From the NCBI GenBank assembly GCA_029378245.1, contig JARKIF010000014.1:806001-870000 (forward strand): a stretch of 64,000 nt of DNA. The letters run 5' to 3'. The notes under the pieces were generated by a model. That model searched no databases and was not told the origin of the DNA. It saw only the letters and a program-made list of their open reading frames with translations. Source of the DNA: Roridomyces roridus (taxonomy: Eukaryota > Basidiomycota > Agaricomycetes > Agaricales > Mycenaceae). A program made the position numbers and the translations under genes. This document shows, piece after piece, positions 23,312 through 33,666 of the stretch. Positions within the stretch are counted from its first letter, which is position 1. The number at the start of each line of letters is the position of its first letter.

Positions 23312-24720
23312 ATGGCTCAATTCCAGTTCTACGAGACACTGGACATCCCCAGAGACGCCACCCCCGAACAGAGTGTGTCCCATCCAACGCGCTAGTTTGT
23401 TCCAGTGCTCACCCTTCCCAGTTCGCAAGGCGTATAAGAAGCAAGCCTAAGCCATCCATACCGCTTTTCTAAGTCCTAACCATTATTCAAAAGGTGTGCT
23501 CTCAACTCGCACCCGGATAGACTTGCCCCGGGCTTCACTCCAGACGAGAAACTCGAGGCCGAGGAAAAGTTTAGAAACGTCAGTAACGCGTACGAAGTTC
23601 TCAAGGATCCCGAAACCCGGAGACTGTACGACACAAATGGGGGCGTCTGGCCTCCACCACAAACTCACTCGGCTCGGCCGCAGCCGCATCGTTCTGGGCC
23701 TGTACCAAACCGCCATAACCGCTTCCCACCAAACCCTTTCGAGGATTTCTTGTTCATGTCTCCATTCGAAATGTTCGACAGAATGTTTGGCGACTACCGC
23801 CGTCCCTCCTACCACCCAATGCACCGCTCGTCCTCTAACCGCTACCGAGACCCCTTCGAGGCCATCTACCGCATTCAAGATATGATGGCTGATATGGAGC
23901 GCGACATGCTCGCGTTTCCTTCTTCCAACTTTGGACGTTCTCGGTCAATTGGGTTCGAGGGCTTTGGCGGCGGAGGTGGCATGCGCTGGGCCTCAGAGAG
24001 CTCTACGCTCACCAGCCGGAACGGCGTAACCCATCGGATTCACAAAAGGCGCGATTTTGATGTGAGTGAATATAGCTCTCTCTGCTGTCCATCTGACTTG
24101 GCGCACTCCATTCTAGGGTAACGAATACGTAACCAGGTGTGTGCTGACGCCGTTTTCTTTTAAAACCTCCAACATCCCATAGAACCTACCCCGACGGGAG
24201 AGAAATTCACACAATCAACGGCGTCGAGGAAACGACCTCTTCGCGGGGGTATTTACCTCCCCCAGGTCCGCCCCCACCCCTTCCTCATGAACAATTCCCG
24301 TCGAACATGCGTCTGCCGCCCCCGCAAACACGCTATACTTCTCCGCCCCCGTCGTATCATCATCATAGCACTCGCAGTCCTGCTCACTCCGTGCACTCTG
24401 GACGCGACATGCCCTACCCCGGATACGCCAATCGCCGTAAGCACCTTATTTCCACTCTTGCTGTTCAAGCGCTTAGAATCAGTAGCGCCGACCGGATATG
24501 GCCGTGACAGGCGCATGGAAGGTGTGTTGCGCCAACTGTTATCTTGTCCGAGTGTTCTGAAAAGTAGCACAGAGCCTGTCATTCCTGCCGATTCAGGTGA
24601 GGCAAATCTATTGCTCCTCCTGGCTTGCACGAGGCTTATTGTGTTCAACTATTAGGTCCGGTCATTCCTGACATGAATGTTCCACGTGCGGATCGCCCGC
24701 GCAGACGCTGGCACGGCTGA
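23312..24720 (+). CDS. J-domain (DnaJ/Hsp40) protein
   Basis: Co-chaperone that stimulates Hsp70 ATPase through its J domain. The N-terminus MAQFQFYETLDIPRDATPEQ joins VRKAYKKCALNSHPDRLAPG (HPD motif intact) and AYEVLKDPETRRLYDTNGG. After the J domain there is a region rich in Phe, Arg and Gly (NPFEDFLFMSPFEMFDRMFGD; GFGGGGGMRWA), with repeated F-M pairs as in some DNAJB proteins, then a proline/histidine-rich tail ending RPRRRWHG. The second intron must start GCAAGC rather than GT: only that choice yields the HPD helix. The tail is spliced from three small exons. There is no signal peptide or membrane segment. Confidence 0.85.
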
Positions 24721-24835
24721 TTGTGTGGGCGCCCGGAAGCGCTCGGACTCTTTTTTTTCCCCATCATGCCATTATGCCTCCTCCCATGTATCAGAATATT
24801 GTACAGTACATTCTAGTCCCGCTGTCTTTTATGTA

Positions 24836-26132
24836 TCAACTCGTTGTAATTGAATTGCTTTCGCTTGTTTTCCGTAATCGCTCCAGGACGCTCGGGTTGA
24901 TTTTGGGCCAGACATATGTGCGTCTGGAAATGTATAAGTTCTCGAGGGAAGTCCAGTTTTGGATCACGGACGATGTAGGCTGTGGTGTACAGAAGACGGA
25001 TTCGATATTGGAGCGGAAGCCGAGATCGTAAAGCCGTTCGTCATTGGGCACGGCAGCAACGATTCTTGCGCCAGGAATACATGCAAAACGAAGGGGCTGA
25101 TTCTCGCGGCGGCCCTTGATACCGTCTAAAGTTGTGACGCCGCGAACGAGGTCTTTCGTGATCCACGCAGCCAATGCCTGACAAGATTTCAGGATGGTTT
25201 ATACCTCTGAATGAACGAATTCAATACCAGGGTGAACAAGGAGAAAAGGAGAACCAGCGCGCAGATGACGAATAATCGTAGATTGGGCTGTTCCATCAAA
25301 GGTACATCAGGCTTTCGTTCGGCTCTGAGAATCCAGAAGCCGAGTACAATGCCGAACGCGAAACGACCAGGAGGTCCGCCGACGAATATCCAGGAACCGT
25401 ACCAGTCCCACCACACGCGCTGAGCCCATGGGTCGCTTTGAGACACCTTCAGGGCGAGCGCGATGTTACGCAACAAGGGGCCGTAAACTGGGAGAATGGA
25501 CACGAGGAAAACCACGGGAGTGAGGATCAGTAGAGCCAAAAAGGGCTTCAAGCGCGATTTGGTTACGCAGTTTCCAACCTAGATGAGCTGAAATGAGTTT
25601 ACTGCTTGCAGGGCCTCAGAAGAGGTCTACCCATGGACAGTGATGGTCAAATTCCATCCTACAAACTCCACACGTAGAGCAGTGGTGGGTCCTTGGGGGC
25701 TTCCATGCGCCATTGCATTTCGCGCAGGTCGCCAGGTCTCCGCTGGAATTAATACATTCGTAAGGTTCCGTCAAGTCATCCGTGTCGGGCAAGGGATATC
25801 TAGGGACGTTGTGTGTGCGACGGCCGAGAGTCAGGGAGACGTAGACAGTCCCGAGGAGTGGTATCAGAAATAATAGTGTTGCCAGGTATGCACCCCCGAT
25901 TAGTCGTTGAGAGCGATAGTTTATGAGCCACTTGACTGTAGGCAATGAGCGGGAGCAAGCATCGGCATCAGAGCAACTTGCTCGCGATCTCTATGGTTGT
26001 GAGGTACAATGTATAGCTGTCTTGTAGGTTAGAGAGAGCAAGCGGCATTGTTACAGGAACACCCGACCCAATAAGAGATAAAATGAAGATTTGGATGCAG
26101 AGTTCGATGATGAGGTTGGCTCGAGACGTCAT
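24836..26132 (-). CDS. DHHC-type protein S-palmitoyltransferase
   Basis: Integral membrane enzyme that attaches palmitate to cytosolic cysteines. The cysteine-rich domain is clear: [32 protein letters not shown], then [16 protein letters not shown] across an intron. Hydrophobic segments flank it ([24 protein letters not shown] before; [19 protein letters not shown] and [18 protein letters not shown] after), matching the usual four-helix topology. The catalytic Cys of DHHC is present. The C-terminal cytosolic part runs [19 protein letters not shown] to the stop at 24836. The first exon and start (ATG at 26132, [16 protein letters not shown]) are uncertain because the phase into the next exon does not resolve. 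No specific PFA/SWF paralogue is claimed. Confidence 0.8.
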
Positions 26133-26245
26133 CGAGGGCGGATCACCGACGGAATTTGATCCGCCTAGGACTATGGTCCAATGGAAATGGAATGATTTTC
26201 GTGTTCTACAGTATACAGCTACATCGTCCATACAGTTTACACTTT

Positions 26246-28946
26246 TTAAGAGATATTTGCGACCAACACTGCAGCAGGATCAGTAAACGGAACGATAGTG
26301 CCCAAGTCGTACGCACTGACTGGTGGTTCCCGAGCGTACGATCGAATACTGGCGCCTTTATGAGACTGCGCAGGAAAAACAGAACAGCACGACTGAACTC
26401 ACCTCGAATGTATCGCCCGAAAGGACGAGAATGTCTCCATGAATCAGAGTCACTGAGAACAGCGACGTTTTGGGGCGGCGAGTCCTTCTTCAAGGGAGAA
26501 ACTGCTGGCACATCTTCCGAGGGCTCCGTTTCCTTCACGGAGTCGCCGGAGAGAATAACTTGGTCCGATTCCTCCTCTGCTTTGAGGAACTTTATCTCAT
26601 CTGTATGCGAACCGGATTGAGGGTGAATCTTCAACTCCAGCTCGTGGCCCAGACACATGATCGCTGCACATTTCCCCGCGCCGGAAGCATCGAGAAGATG
26701 AGGTAGCTGATTAAGGGTAAGCAATCCGTACGCAAGTTTCACCGAAAACACTCACCCCACGACCAGTGCCACTGTCAACCCACGCCTTGACGAGTAACTG
26801 CCCAGCGGAAACCTCGCCAAGTTGAATGTAAGTCTTGACGCTCTCTGTAATGACTTGCCGCGCACGGACAAGGCATTCCGGCCACGCTGCCAGGTCCGGC
26901 ACCGTGACGGTGTGGCTGAAAAAAGGCAGATTATTGGCCTCGCGGATCAATTCACAGCCGACTTGAATGGTCTCCAAGAGGGCAGTGGCATCTATCTGCA
27001 AGGAAGGCTTGTTGCCCGTGAAGATGTGCTTGCAAGACACCTCTCCTGCGGGTTCAGACTGGCGTGCACCCTAGTACATAGTTCAAGACCGTCATCCCAT
27101 TGGGCCAGGTGTCGATGCTAGGCTCATCGACGCCCGAAGGACACGTGTTGAGGGGCATATGGACCGGCAGCTTGTCATGCGTGCTTCGAACATGCTCAAG
27201 TCCAACGAAATACCCCAAGCTCTTCTTCGATTCATCTGTCTCGAGTGAGGAGCACTTCCCGTAACTGCATCGACGATGTCTTAGCATGTTGACTCGGTTG
27301 ATTTGCCCGCACGCGGCGCAAAACCAGCCCTTGTGATCCACTATCTGCCCGGGATTGAAGTCCAGCTCCGCACTGTCGTTCTGCGGGACGAGAAGGTGTA
27401 GAGGGAGAATGAGAGGGCATAGCTGAGCGATGGGTATGTTTCTGAAGCGGTGATTGCCGCTGCAAAGGTGCCGTTCCTTGTAGCGCGGCGTTGATAGGTC
27501 GGCTTCCAATGGAACAGGACTCGGAGTGATCAACTCTGAGCTGTCTATGACGCGTGGCAGCCACCAGGGAGACGAGATGTCGAGCGTCTCGGAGAGACCG
27601 AGATCTTCCTCACCGCCAGCACCCCATTGTAGCTTGAAACGCCACTGAACTCTTCCAACGTCTTTGCCGGACGAGGCGGTTCGGGACATAATCTCTTCCT
27701 GTTCGATGGTCAGCATTGTCATAGTTCGTAGCGCACAACCTTTTACCTGAGCACTAATGACCGAAAAGAACCCAAGGTATGCGAATCCCACTTCTTCGGG
27801 AAGCTCGACGTTCCAAGATTTGATCATACACCCACTGGATGCGATACATAGGACAGGAATACAGTGAATGTAAGCGTCGAGGAGAACTTGGGCCTCTTTA
27901 GGAATGGGTTCAGGACCGCAAGCGGTTTCTTGGGAAGAGGAAGGAGGTGGGTCCACGCTGAGAACCTCTGTCGAGGCATCCATAAGAATCGACGAGTGAT
28001 CACCGGGATCTATGGTATACAAGTTCGTGAGATCTATTTGAGGGGGATTGAGCCTGGTTTCGGTGTCCAAATTGTGATAATCGGGAGAAAGAGGTGATGG
28101 GGCGGCGGCTGTCGTATCCGAGGCAAAATAATGAATGTCTTGAGGAAGGTCGCGTACAAAATCGCGAATACTGTCAAACAAATTATGTAAATTTGCGGTA
28201 ACCAAAAAGGAGCGAACCAACATTATAATATCCATGGCACCAGAAACCTTTGAAACATCGGAGACGCGCATACCACTCCTTTCTTCAAGTAAAACGACAG
28301 GGAAATCGAAAATATCCGATGCGACCCCGGTGGGAGAAGAAGACAGTTCTGGGAAGATGCGAAGCATCTCTTCTTTGCTCTGCAACGGCATGTGAGACGT
28401 AGAGTGAGGTAATTATACGATGGGCGCACGCTGGACCATTGACGCGGCATGAATGGCGATACATTAATCGACTCATCTTGAGGAGTCGGGATTTCTAGCA
28501 CCGTCGCCTCAGGTCCCAAGACCCTCTCAATTTCGATAGGCATTCGGCCGTTACCACGGCCTCTGCCTCTGCCGCGCCCCCGGCCGCGACCTCGTCCTCT
28601 GGAAGTTGTTCCAGAGTTGTCTCTTGGGAGCGTCCATAGAACCGTGGGCACCTGAATTACTGGGCAGAGGTTGGAATTCAATGTAGGGCAGAACACGCAA
28701 GAACGAACCTTTCGGAGCCTTTCTGGGTCGCTTTAAAGGTGTGGTTTCCGGCTGTTCCTCGAGCTTTCTCCTCCGTTTGGGAGCGGCAGGCGCGTTTGTG
28801 GCAGAGGGAGCAGGGATAGGACCTGGGCCAAGACTAATAAAGGTTGCCAGGCTGGGAGGTGGATATCCGAGCTGGATCATGTTGCTAGAGTCGTTGTGAG
28901 CATTAAGCAACAGGTTGACTGGCCGTGCAGGCGTTTGTAGATCCAT
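26246..28946 (-). CDS. AlkB-like dioxygenase-fold protein with GRG repeat and zinc finger, one frameshift
   Basis: A large basidiomycete protein, probably nuclear. In order: a basic N-terminus (PKRRRKLEEQ; LKRPRKAPKG), a long GRGRGRG tract before GNGRMPIEIERV, a serine/proline linker, a CxxC...C zinc-finger-like block (GWFCAACGQINRVNMLRHRRC), and a C-terminal jelly-roll-like region (HIFTGNKPSLQ; AAIMCLGHELELKIH; SVTLIHGDILVLSGDTFE). The last piece resembles the HGD/SGD end of AlkB-type 2-oxoglutarate oxygenases, but I cannot see a confident HxD...H iron triad, so catalysis is unproven. The frame breaks in a CCCC run (26472-26475); CCC gives DSPPKTSLFSVTLIHGD. The final exon ends PFTDPAAVLVANIS. 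Confidence 0.6.
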
Positions 28947-29309
28947 ATGTGGGCTTGGGAAAAAAATTAAATGGACATGGTTGGCCTTTTAAGACTGTGT
29001 TGCGTGGCACGCCTAAAGAGTACAAGGGAAAGTTCCAGTGGCAGTTAGCTGCGCGAGAACATCATCTGTTCGTAACAGCGAGAGGGCATTGAAGGACGGG
29101 TTCAGTCATCCCAGTCCGAGTTTTGATCCGTCGTGTGCCTTGCTCCGAACTCCCGAACCTTGCTCTTTGCCTTGCTCTGTTGCCGCTCTGGTGATGAAAA
29201 TCCCCTCGCGTCCTTCCGGCCACCGTACTCAAGCTCTCGGTCTTCCACCATTCCAACGACGGGACACATTCACCCAAAAAAAACCCTTTGATTCCCTCAA
29301 AATTGTTAC
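28947..29309. other. Intergenic region without recognised gene
   Basis: About 360 bp between the AlkB-like start and the GH18 stop. An open frame on the plus strand has no family signal and lies across the end of the GH18 gene. An A-run sits near 29277. I see no repeat or RNA gene. Confidence 0.5.
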
Positions 29310-30547
29310 TCATTGGCTACGGCGCACTACCCTCGAGTTAACCGTCTTAGCCTCACTAGCTTCCGCTTTGGATTTCGCCAACACAGTAGCATTTGTGGCC
29401 AGCGCCTTCATGGTGTCGGACTAGGCAAAAATTAGCCTCAATATTTGGCGGGAAATGGTCAAGAAATACCATGATTTGTGCCCACTCCTGTGGCTGGTCT
29501 GGGCCACCCGGCAAACTAGAATCAGAACGGTCAACAAGTCGCCCTGTTCCAAAAAGGCTCAAGGTACCTCTCATAGTACTCCCATCCAGCGACACCGCCG
29601 AAATTAAAGTCCTGCATCGCGGACAACGTTTTGATGCTGTCGACGACCTCGTCGATCGGAATGAATCCAGCTCCAGCATCTGGGGTCGTCAAGGTGGTCG
29701 CGATAAGCCTGCTGGGGTCGATACGTGTCGCTGGACTTCCGAAGTTGACGATTTGGAGGTACAAGTCGTCGGGGAAGAAGAACCCAAAACCGGAGTAGAA
29801 CTGGGCATTGTACCAAGATATCTGGTGTCCAAGCGTTGCCTCGAGTGCGACATAGTCGAAGCCGCTGAGATTACCTCCCTCGACAAGCGCACTGGCGACT
29901 GGAGCAGCGGTGATGATGAAGTCCTCGCCAAAGTCCTTCTTCAATTGATTGGTCAATTGCACAATTACTCCCAGGTCGGTCGACTGCTCGACTGTCAAGG
30001 TCGATACCGTCAAGGTGGAATCTGATTTTTCGACATTGACGACAGTGAATATGCGACATTGACGACTTACTGCTCAATGTAGCCCGCCAACACGGGATAA
30101 TACGTGTCGAATTTATCCGGAGTTAGGCATTCGTACGTTCCGGGTGCCGCGCCTCCAAGCATACCGATGACCTTGATTCCAGTAGACTGCATGACCGCAA
30201 TGTCCTCCCTGGATGAGGGTGAATCAAAGGGCAGACGTGGTGGTACTCGTGCGGACCGACCACATTTGCGCGAAGAACGGGTCCGTCGGTACGAAATCAT
30301 TCAAATGAACGGATACATCGGCCAAATTGATGTGCCATGCAGCCAAAAGCAGACTGAATCGCAAATCAGCTGCAACTCGGAATACGAAAAGGCTGAAAGC
30401 GCACTGGGTAATGAGGCCAATCAAGGGCAATGGCGAAACATAGTGTCCAAAGGGAGAATTCGCAGGCAGGTTGTTGTTGTACTGAGTCTGGTAGTACACC
30501 AAGACCCGGTGGCTCTCAATCGCGGCGGTGGCCAAGGTCGAGTTCAT
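29310..30547 (-). CDS. GH18 glycoside hydrolase (chitinase/endo-GlcNAcase type), catalytic motif split by one base
   Basis: Hydrolyses beta-1,4-linked GlcNAc polymers or glycans. The protein starts MNSTLATAAIESHRVLVYYQTQYN without a clear signal peptide, so it may be intracellular or endoglucosaminidase-like. Recognisable pieces: THLLLAAWHINLADVSVHLND, QSTGIKVIGMLGGAAPGTYE, FHLDGIDLD, FIITAAPVASALVEGG, SWYNAQFYSGFG, GVAGWEYYE and SLPGGPDQPQEWAQIM. Splicing the introns near 30430-30480, 30010-30070 and 29520-29580 is needed. The catalytic motif DxxDxDxE should read DGIDLDVE, but one extra base (29993) separates DGIDLD from VEQSTDLG, so the acid/base Glu falls in another frame. No splice choice repairs this. 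A sequence error or a dead allele. Confidence 0.8.
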
Positions 30548-31267
30548 GACTGAGGATCGGCGGGGACACGTAGCTACATCGGTAGGACCTTTTAAATGAC
30601 CGCGACAAGGACTTGGCGTCGTTCACGAGATGTTATCGGCATAAAAAGCACACTGATCTCGTGCGCGCGGAATCTGCTTCGGATAAATGCCTTGGAACTA
30701 TCTTGGCAAAAGTCGCATGGCGATGGCCAACAGCAACGAGTAACGTGGCAGCCCGGGCATCTTCCTTGCAATCTCCCAAGTTGTCGATCAGCTGGATAAA
30801 TTGATGCGTAGAGTACAAATGCGAGCAAGTATGCGCGTAGAAGGAGGGAATAGAACCAAAAGGATGGTAGCAGTAAGTAGATGATACACTTGAATTATGG
30901 TCATGCAAGCATAATGTGACCAGAACACGGAGCAGCAGTCAGTTTACCTGTGCCTAGGAGATGCAATGCCATATGCAGAAGAGCTCCGCTTCTGCGGCAG
31001 TCCGAGATGCCCGCCTCAATACCCACATCGGGTTTCATGCCGCGGCGGAGGGCGCGATTAGTTCACCGTCACGGAACGTGATGAAGTTTGGGCGGCTGGG
31101 AACGCCGATGACATGGGCGACACTTGCGCCTGGCTCGTGTCGTCCATAATAGAAGCTGTGAGTGGAGGTGCCATCGTCGAGCTCGTGCTGGGCGTTGCTG
31201 GACCAGTAGCCACCTTGCCAATAAACCAGGACTGTGATAACGGTCAGTGCACACACGGCGGTCACGT
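30548..31267. other. Intergenic region without recognised gene
   Basis: About 720 bp between the GH18 start and the STE50 stop. Open frames on both strands are short, overlap each other and show no domain. I see no tRNA, repeat or transposon end. It probably holds the GH18 promoter and the STE50 3' UTR. Confidence 0.5.
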
Positions 31268-33461
31268 TCAGGAACGTACAGGAACCCAGCCTCGGTCTCC
31301 GCCTTCTTCCTTCACAGCCTATGTCGAATAAAGCGAACCGTGCGACGAAACATGAGAGAACAAGACGCACATATGACCAATGGTTATATCGCTTGAACAC
31401 CCGCAGAGAGTCGTCCTTGACGAGATCAAGCTCTTCTTCACCCTTCTTCTTGTAGTCCATGAGAGCAATGCCGGGGAAACTCGTTGATATAATGCTCAAA
31501 GGAAGAATCGGGGTTTTGGATACAGGTGTACTGGGCGGCGAATCAGAACCTGAAGCGTTACCCTTGGCGGCATTGGCCTCTGCTATGGCAGAAGCCACGG
31601 GAACGTTTGTCTCCAACAGACAGCCTGCAGGAACCCAACCCTGCTTGATGATATCGGTATCGACGACCCCTGAGCCACTTGGGTCCCGTTGCACAACCCA
31701 CCATCCCCGTGCTCGTGACAGGATGATGAAAGTATCACCGCTGTATTATCCAAATTAATTGAAAAGGCGACTCGCAAGAATGGAGACTCACACCACAACG
31801 TCAAATTCATCTTCTTGCTCTGCCATGTACGGATATATTGCGACAGCATAAGAGATACCCGATGAAGACACCGGAGGCATCTCTCGTGAGGTATTCGGTG
31901 TCGACTCTGTTGCATCCGCACTCCCCCGTCTAGGGCCCTCAGACGACCTGTCAACAAGAGTCGAGGTCGTGCTCGTGGACAAGTGCTGTGATGTCGATAC
32001 CAAGGTATCTTCGCTGCGCTCCACCGCTGGCGACACTAAGCCCAGCTCTGGCCATCCGGGTGCAGGGCTTACACCCGTGGCAAGCCCGGTAGCCGGAGAA
32101 CCGGAGCTTGCACCCAGGTCTACCTCCAGTCTTGGGGGTCGATTTATCGGCCGCGTAGATACGGATGGTGCTTTGGGGTTGTGTCCAATAGTTGCGGCAG
32201 AAGTCGTCGCGGACCCATTCGACATGACGGACGAAGCCTTTCGGGCAGCGTGCTTCTGTTGGGCAACGGCAATCGGGGAGCGGATGTCCTTGATGTGCTT
32301 GAGCATGAAAACGGGATTCTTCTTGGCATCTTTCAGCTTTTGGAAGAGAAGAAGAGGCTTTTCATCGTAGCTCAGACAACGCTCAATGCGATTCCCTGTG
32401 AATACCAATATGGATAAACGCGAGCGGCCATCATCAAACAACTCACCCGTCGAACCGTAACAAATGAACATGGCGTAGTTTTCCCAATTGTCGTTATTAA
32501 TGCGGTACTTCTTGAGCGCGGCTGGGAGGACTTTCCATGTTGGATCTTCCAAGCTGACTTTGAAACTTTTGAGGGTCTCGGAGCTTTCCGTTCGGGCGGT
32601 CTTTGGAGGCGCGGGTGTTGATACCGGATTGGGGGAGTCTGTGAGTTGAGTGCCACGGGTTTTTTCTGGGGGAGTTGTGGCGGACTGCCCGCGAGACGAA
32701 GTATCGTGTTCTAGTTGTTGAGGTGATGGATGTGGCGAGTCCATGTCGGGTTTGGTGGGCGACTTGGCGGGTCGTACGTATTGTGCCCACTTGAATGAGG
32801 GTTGGCGACGAAGTGAAGGGTTCTCATCCTGTTGGGGGCGTCAAGATCATGTTCGTCTATAGCACACAAGCGACGCACGGAACGGCCAAATGAATTCCGG
32901 AGGGCGTTAAAATCATCGACGAATAGTTGGAAGGTGTGATTCAAGTGCCTGTTCTCCTCCTCCAGCTGCTGAAGGCGAGAACCTGAATTTCTGGATGAGG
33001 GGGGAGTTATGCAAAAGCGAGATGCGCACCCTGCTCCTTGATCACGGTATGCAGTTTCTCCACAGTAAGACCCTCAAGGCGTTCCGATGCTTCGGCTGGC
33101 AAAGTCAGGGAACGCGTCTCTGGTGCAGAACAGCACTCACATGGTGGGACATAGTCATCGGGTTCAATGGGAACGTTATGGGCTATCTTGACGAGATAGA
33201 CTGCTTTGAGAATGGCCAGCCGTTGGCCAATGGTGGAGACCCCGACAGCCTTGAGGGTGTCCTGGTTAAGCATGCAAAGGACCTCGCCATTGATGCTGTG
33301 TTCTGTCGACACGGTAGGTAAGACGGAGCGACGGAGTGCAACAGCGACGGACCATTTATTTGGGACTGGTACTGGGGAAACCCGAGGGATGTGAGCCACG
33401 AATGCACATCGACTTCGTCCCAGTCCTGGATATTTTGCTCGGGCGTCGAAACCGAGTCCAT
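31268..33461 (-). CDS. STE50: Ste50/Ubc2-type MAPK adaptor: SAM, RA and two SH3 domains
   Basis: Adaptor linking Ras/Cdc42 signalling to the MAPKKK Ste11 in pheromone, filamentation and osmotic pathways. N-terminal SAM domain: VHSWLTSLGFPQYQSQI, then GEVLCMLNQDTLKAVGVST and QRLAILKAVYLVK. A coiled-coil linker follows (LQQLEEENRHLNHTFQLF). The Ras-association domain contains FKVSLEDPTWKVLPAALKKY and KPLLLFQKLKDAKKNPVF. A Ser/Thr/Pro linker leads to SH3-1 (AIYPYMAEQEDEFDVVVGD...GWWVVQRD) and SH3-2 (GIALMDYKKKGEEELDLVKD...HWSYAVKEEGGDRGWVPVRS at the end). C-terminal SH3 domains are known for basidiomycete Ubc2/Ste50 and absent from ascomycete Ste50. The gene is divergent from the next one by about 205 bp. 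Confidence 0.85.
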
Positions 33462-33666
33462 CGTCAAAAGCAAGTCGAAAGCGAACCTGAATTACATAAG
33501 CCGATGATACTTGCAATTGAATATTTCAGTCTCACTTGTATTCAAGGACATAGACTAGAAGGCAGACACAGTGGACGCGCTCGACGATAGCTTTGTGAGG
33601 TGTCTCAGGTCGAGTAGAGACTAGAGTGTAAACTGCTCTCGATCAAATAAATGTTCAAGCTTGGAC

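Noticed and set aside
30592..30908. Small ORFs between GH18 and STE50
   Set aside because: Short, overlapping on both strands, no motif, no splice extension.
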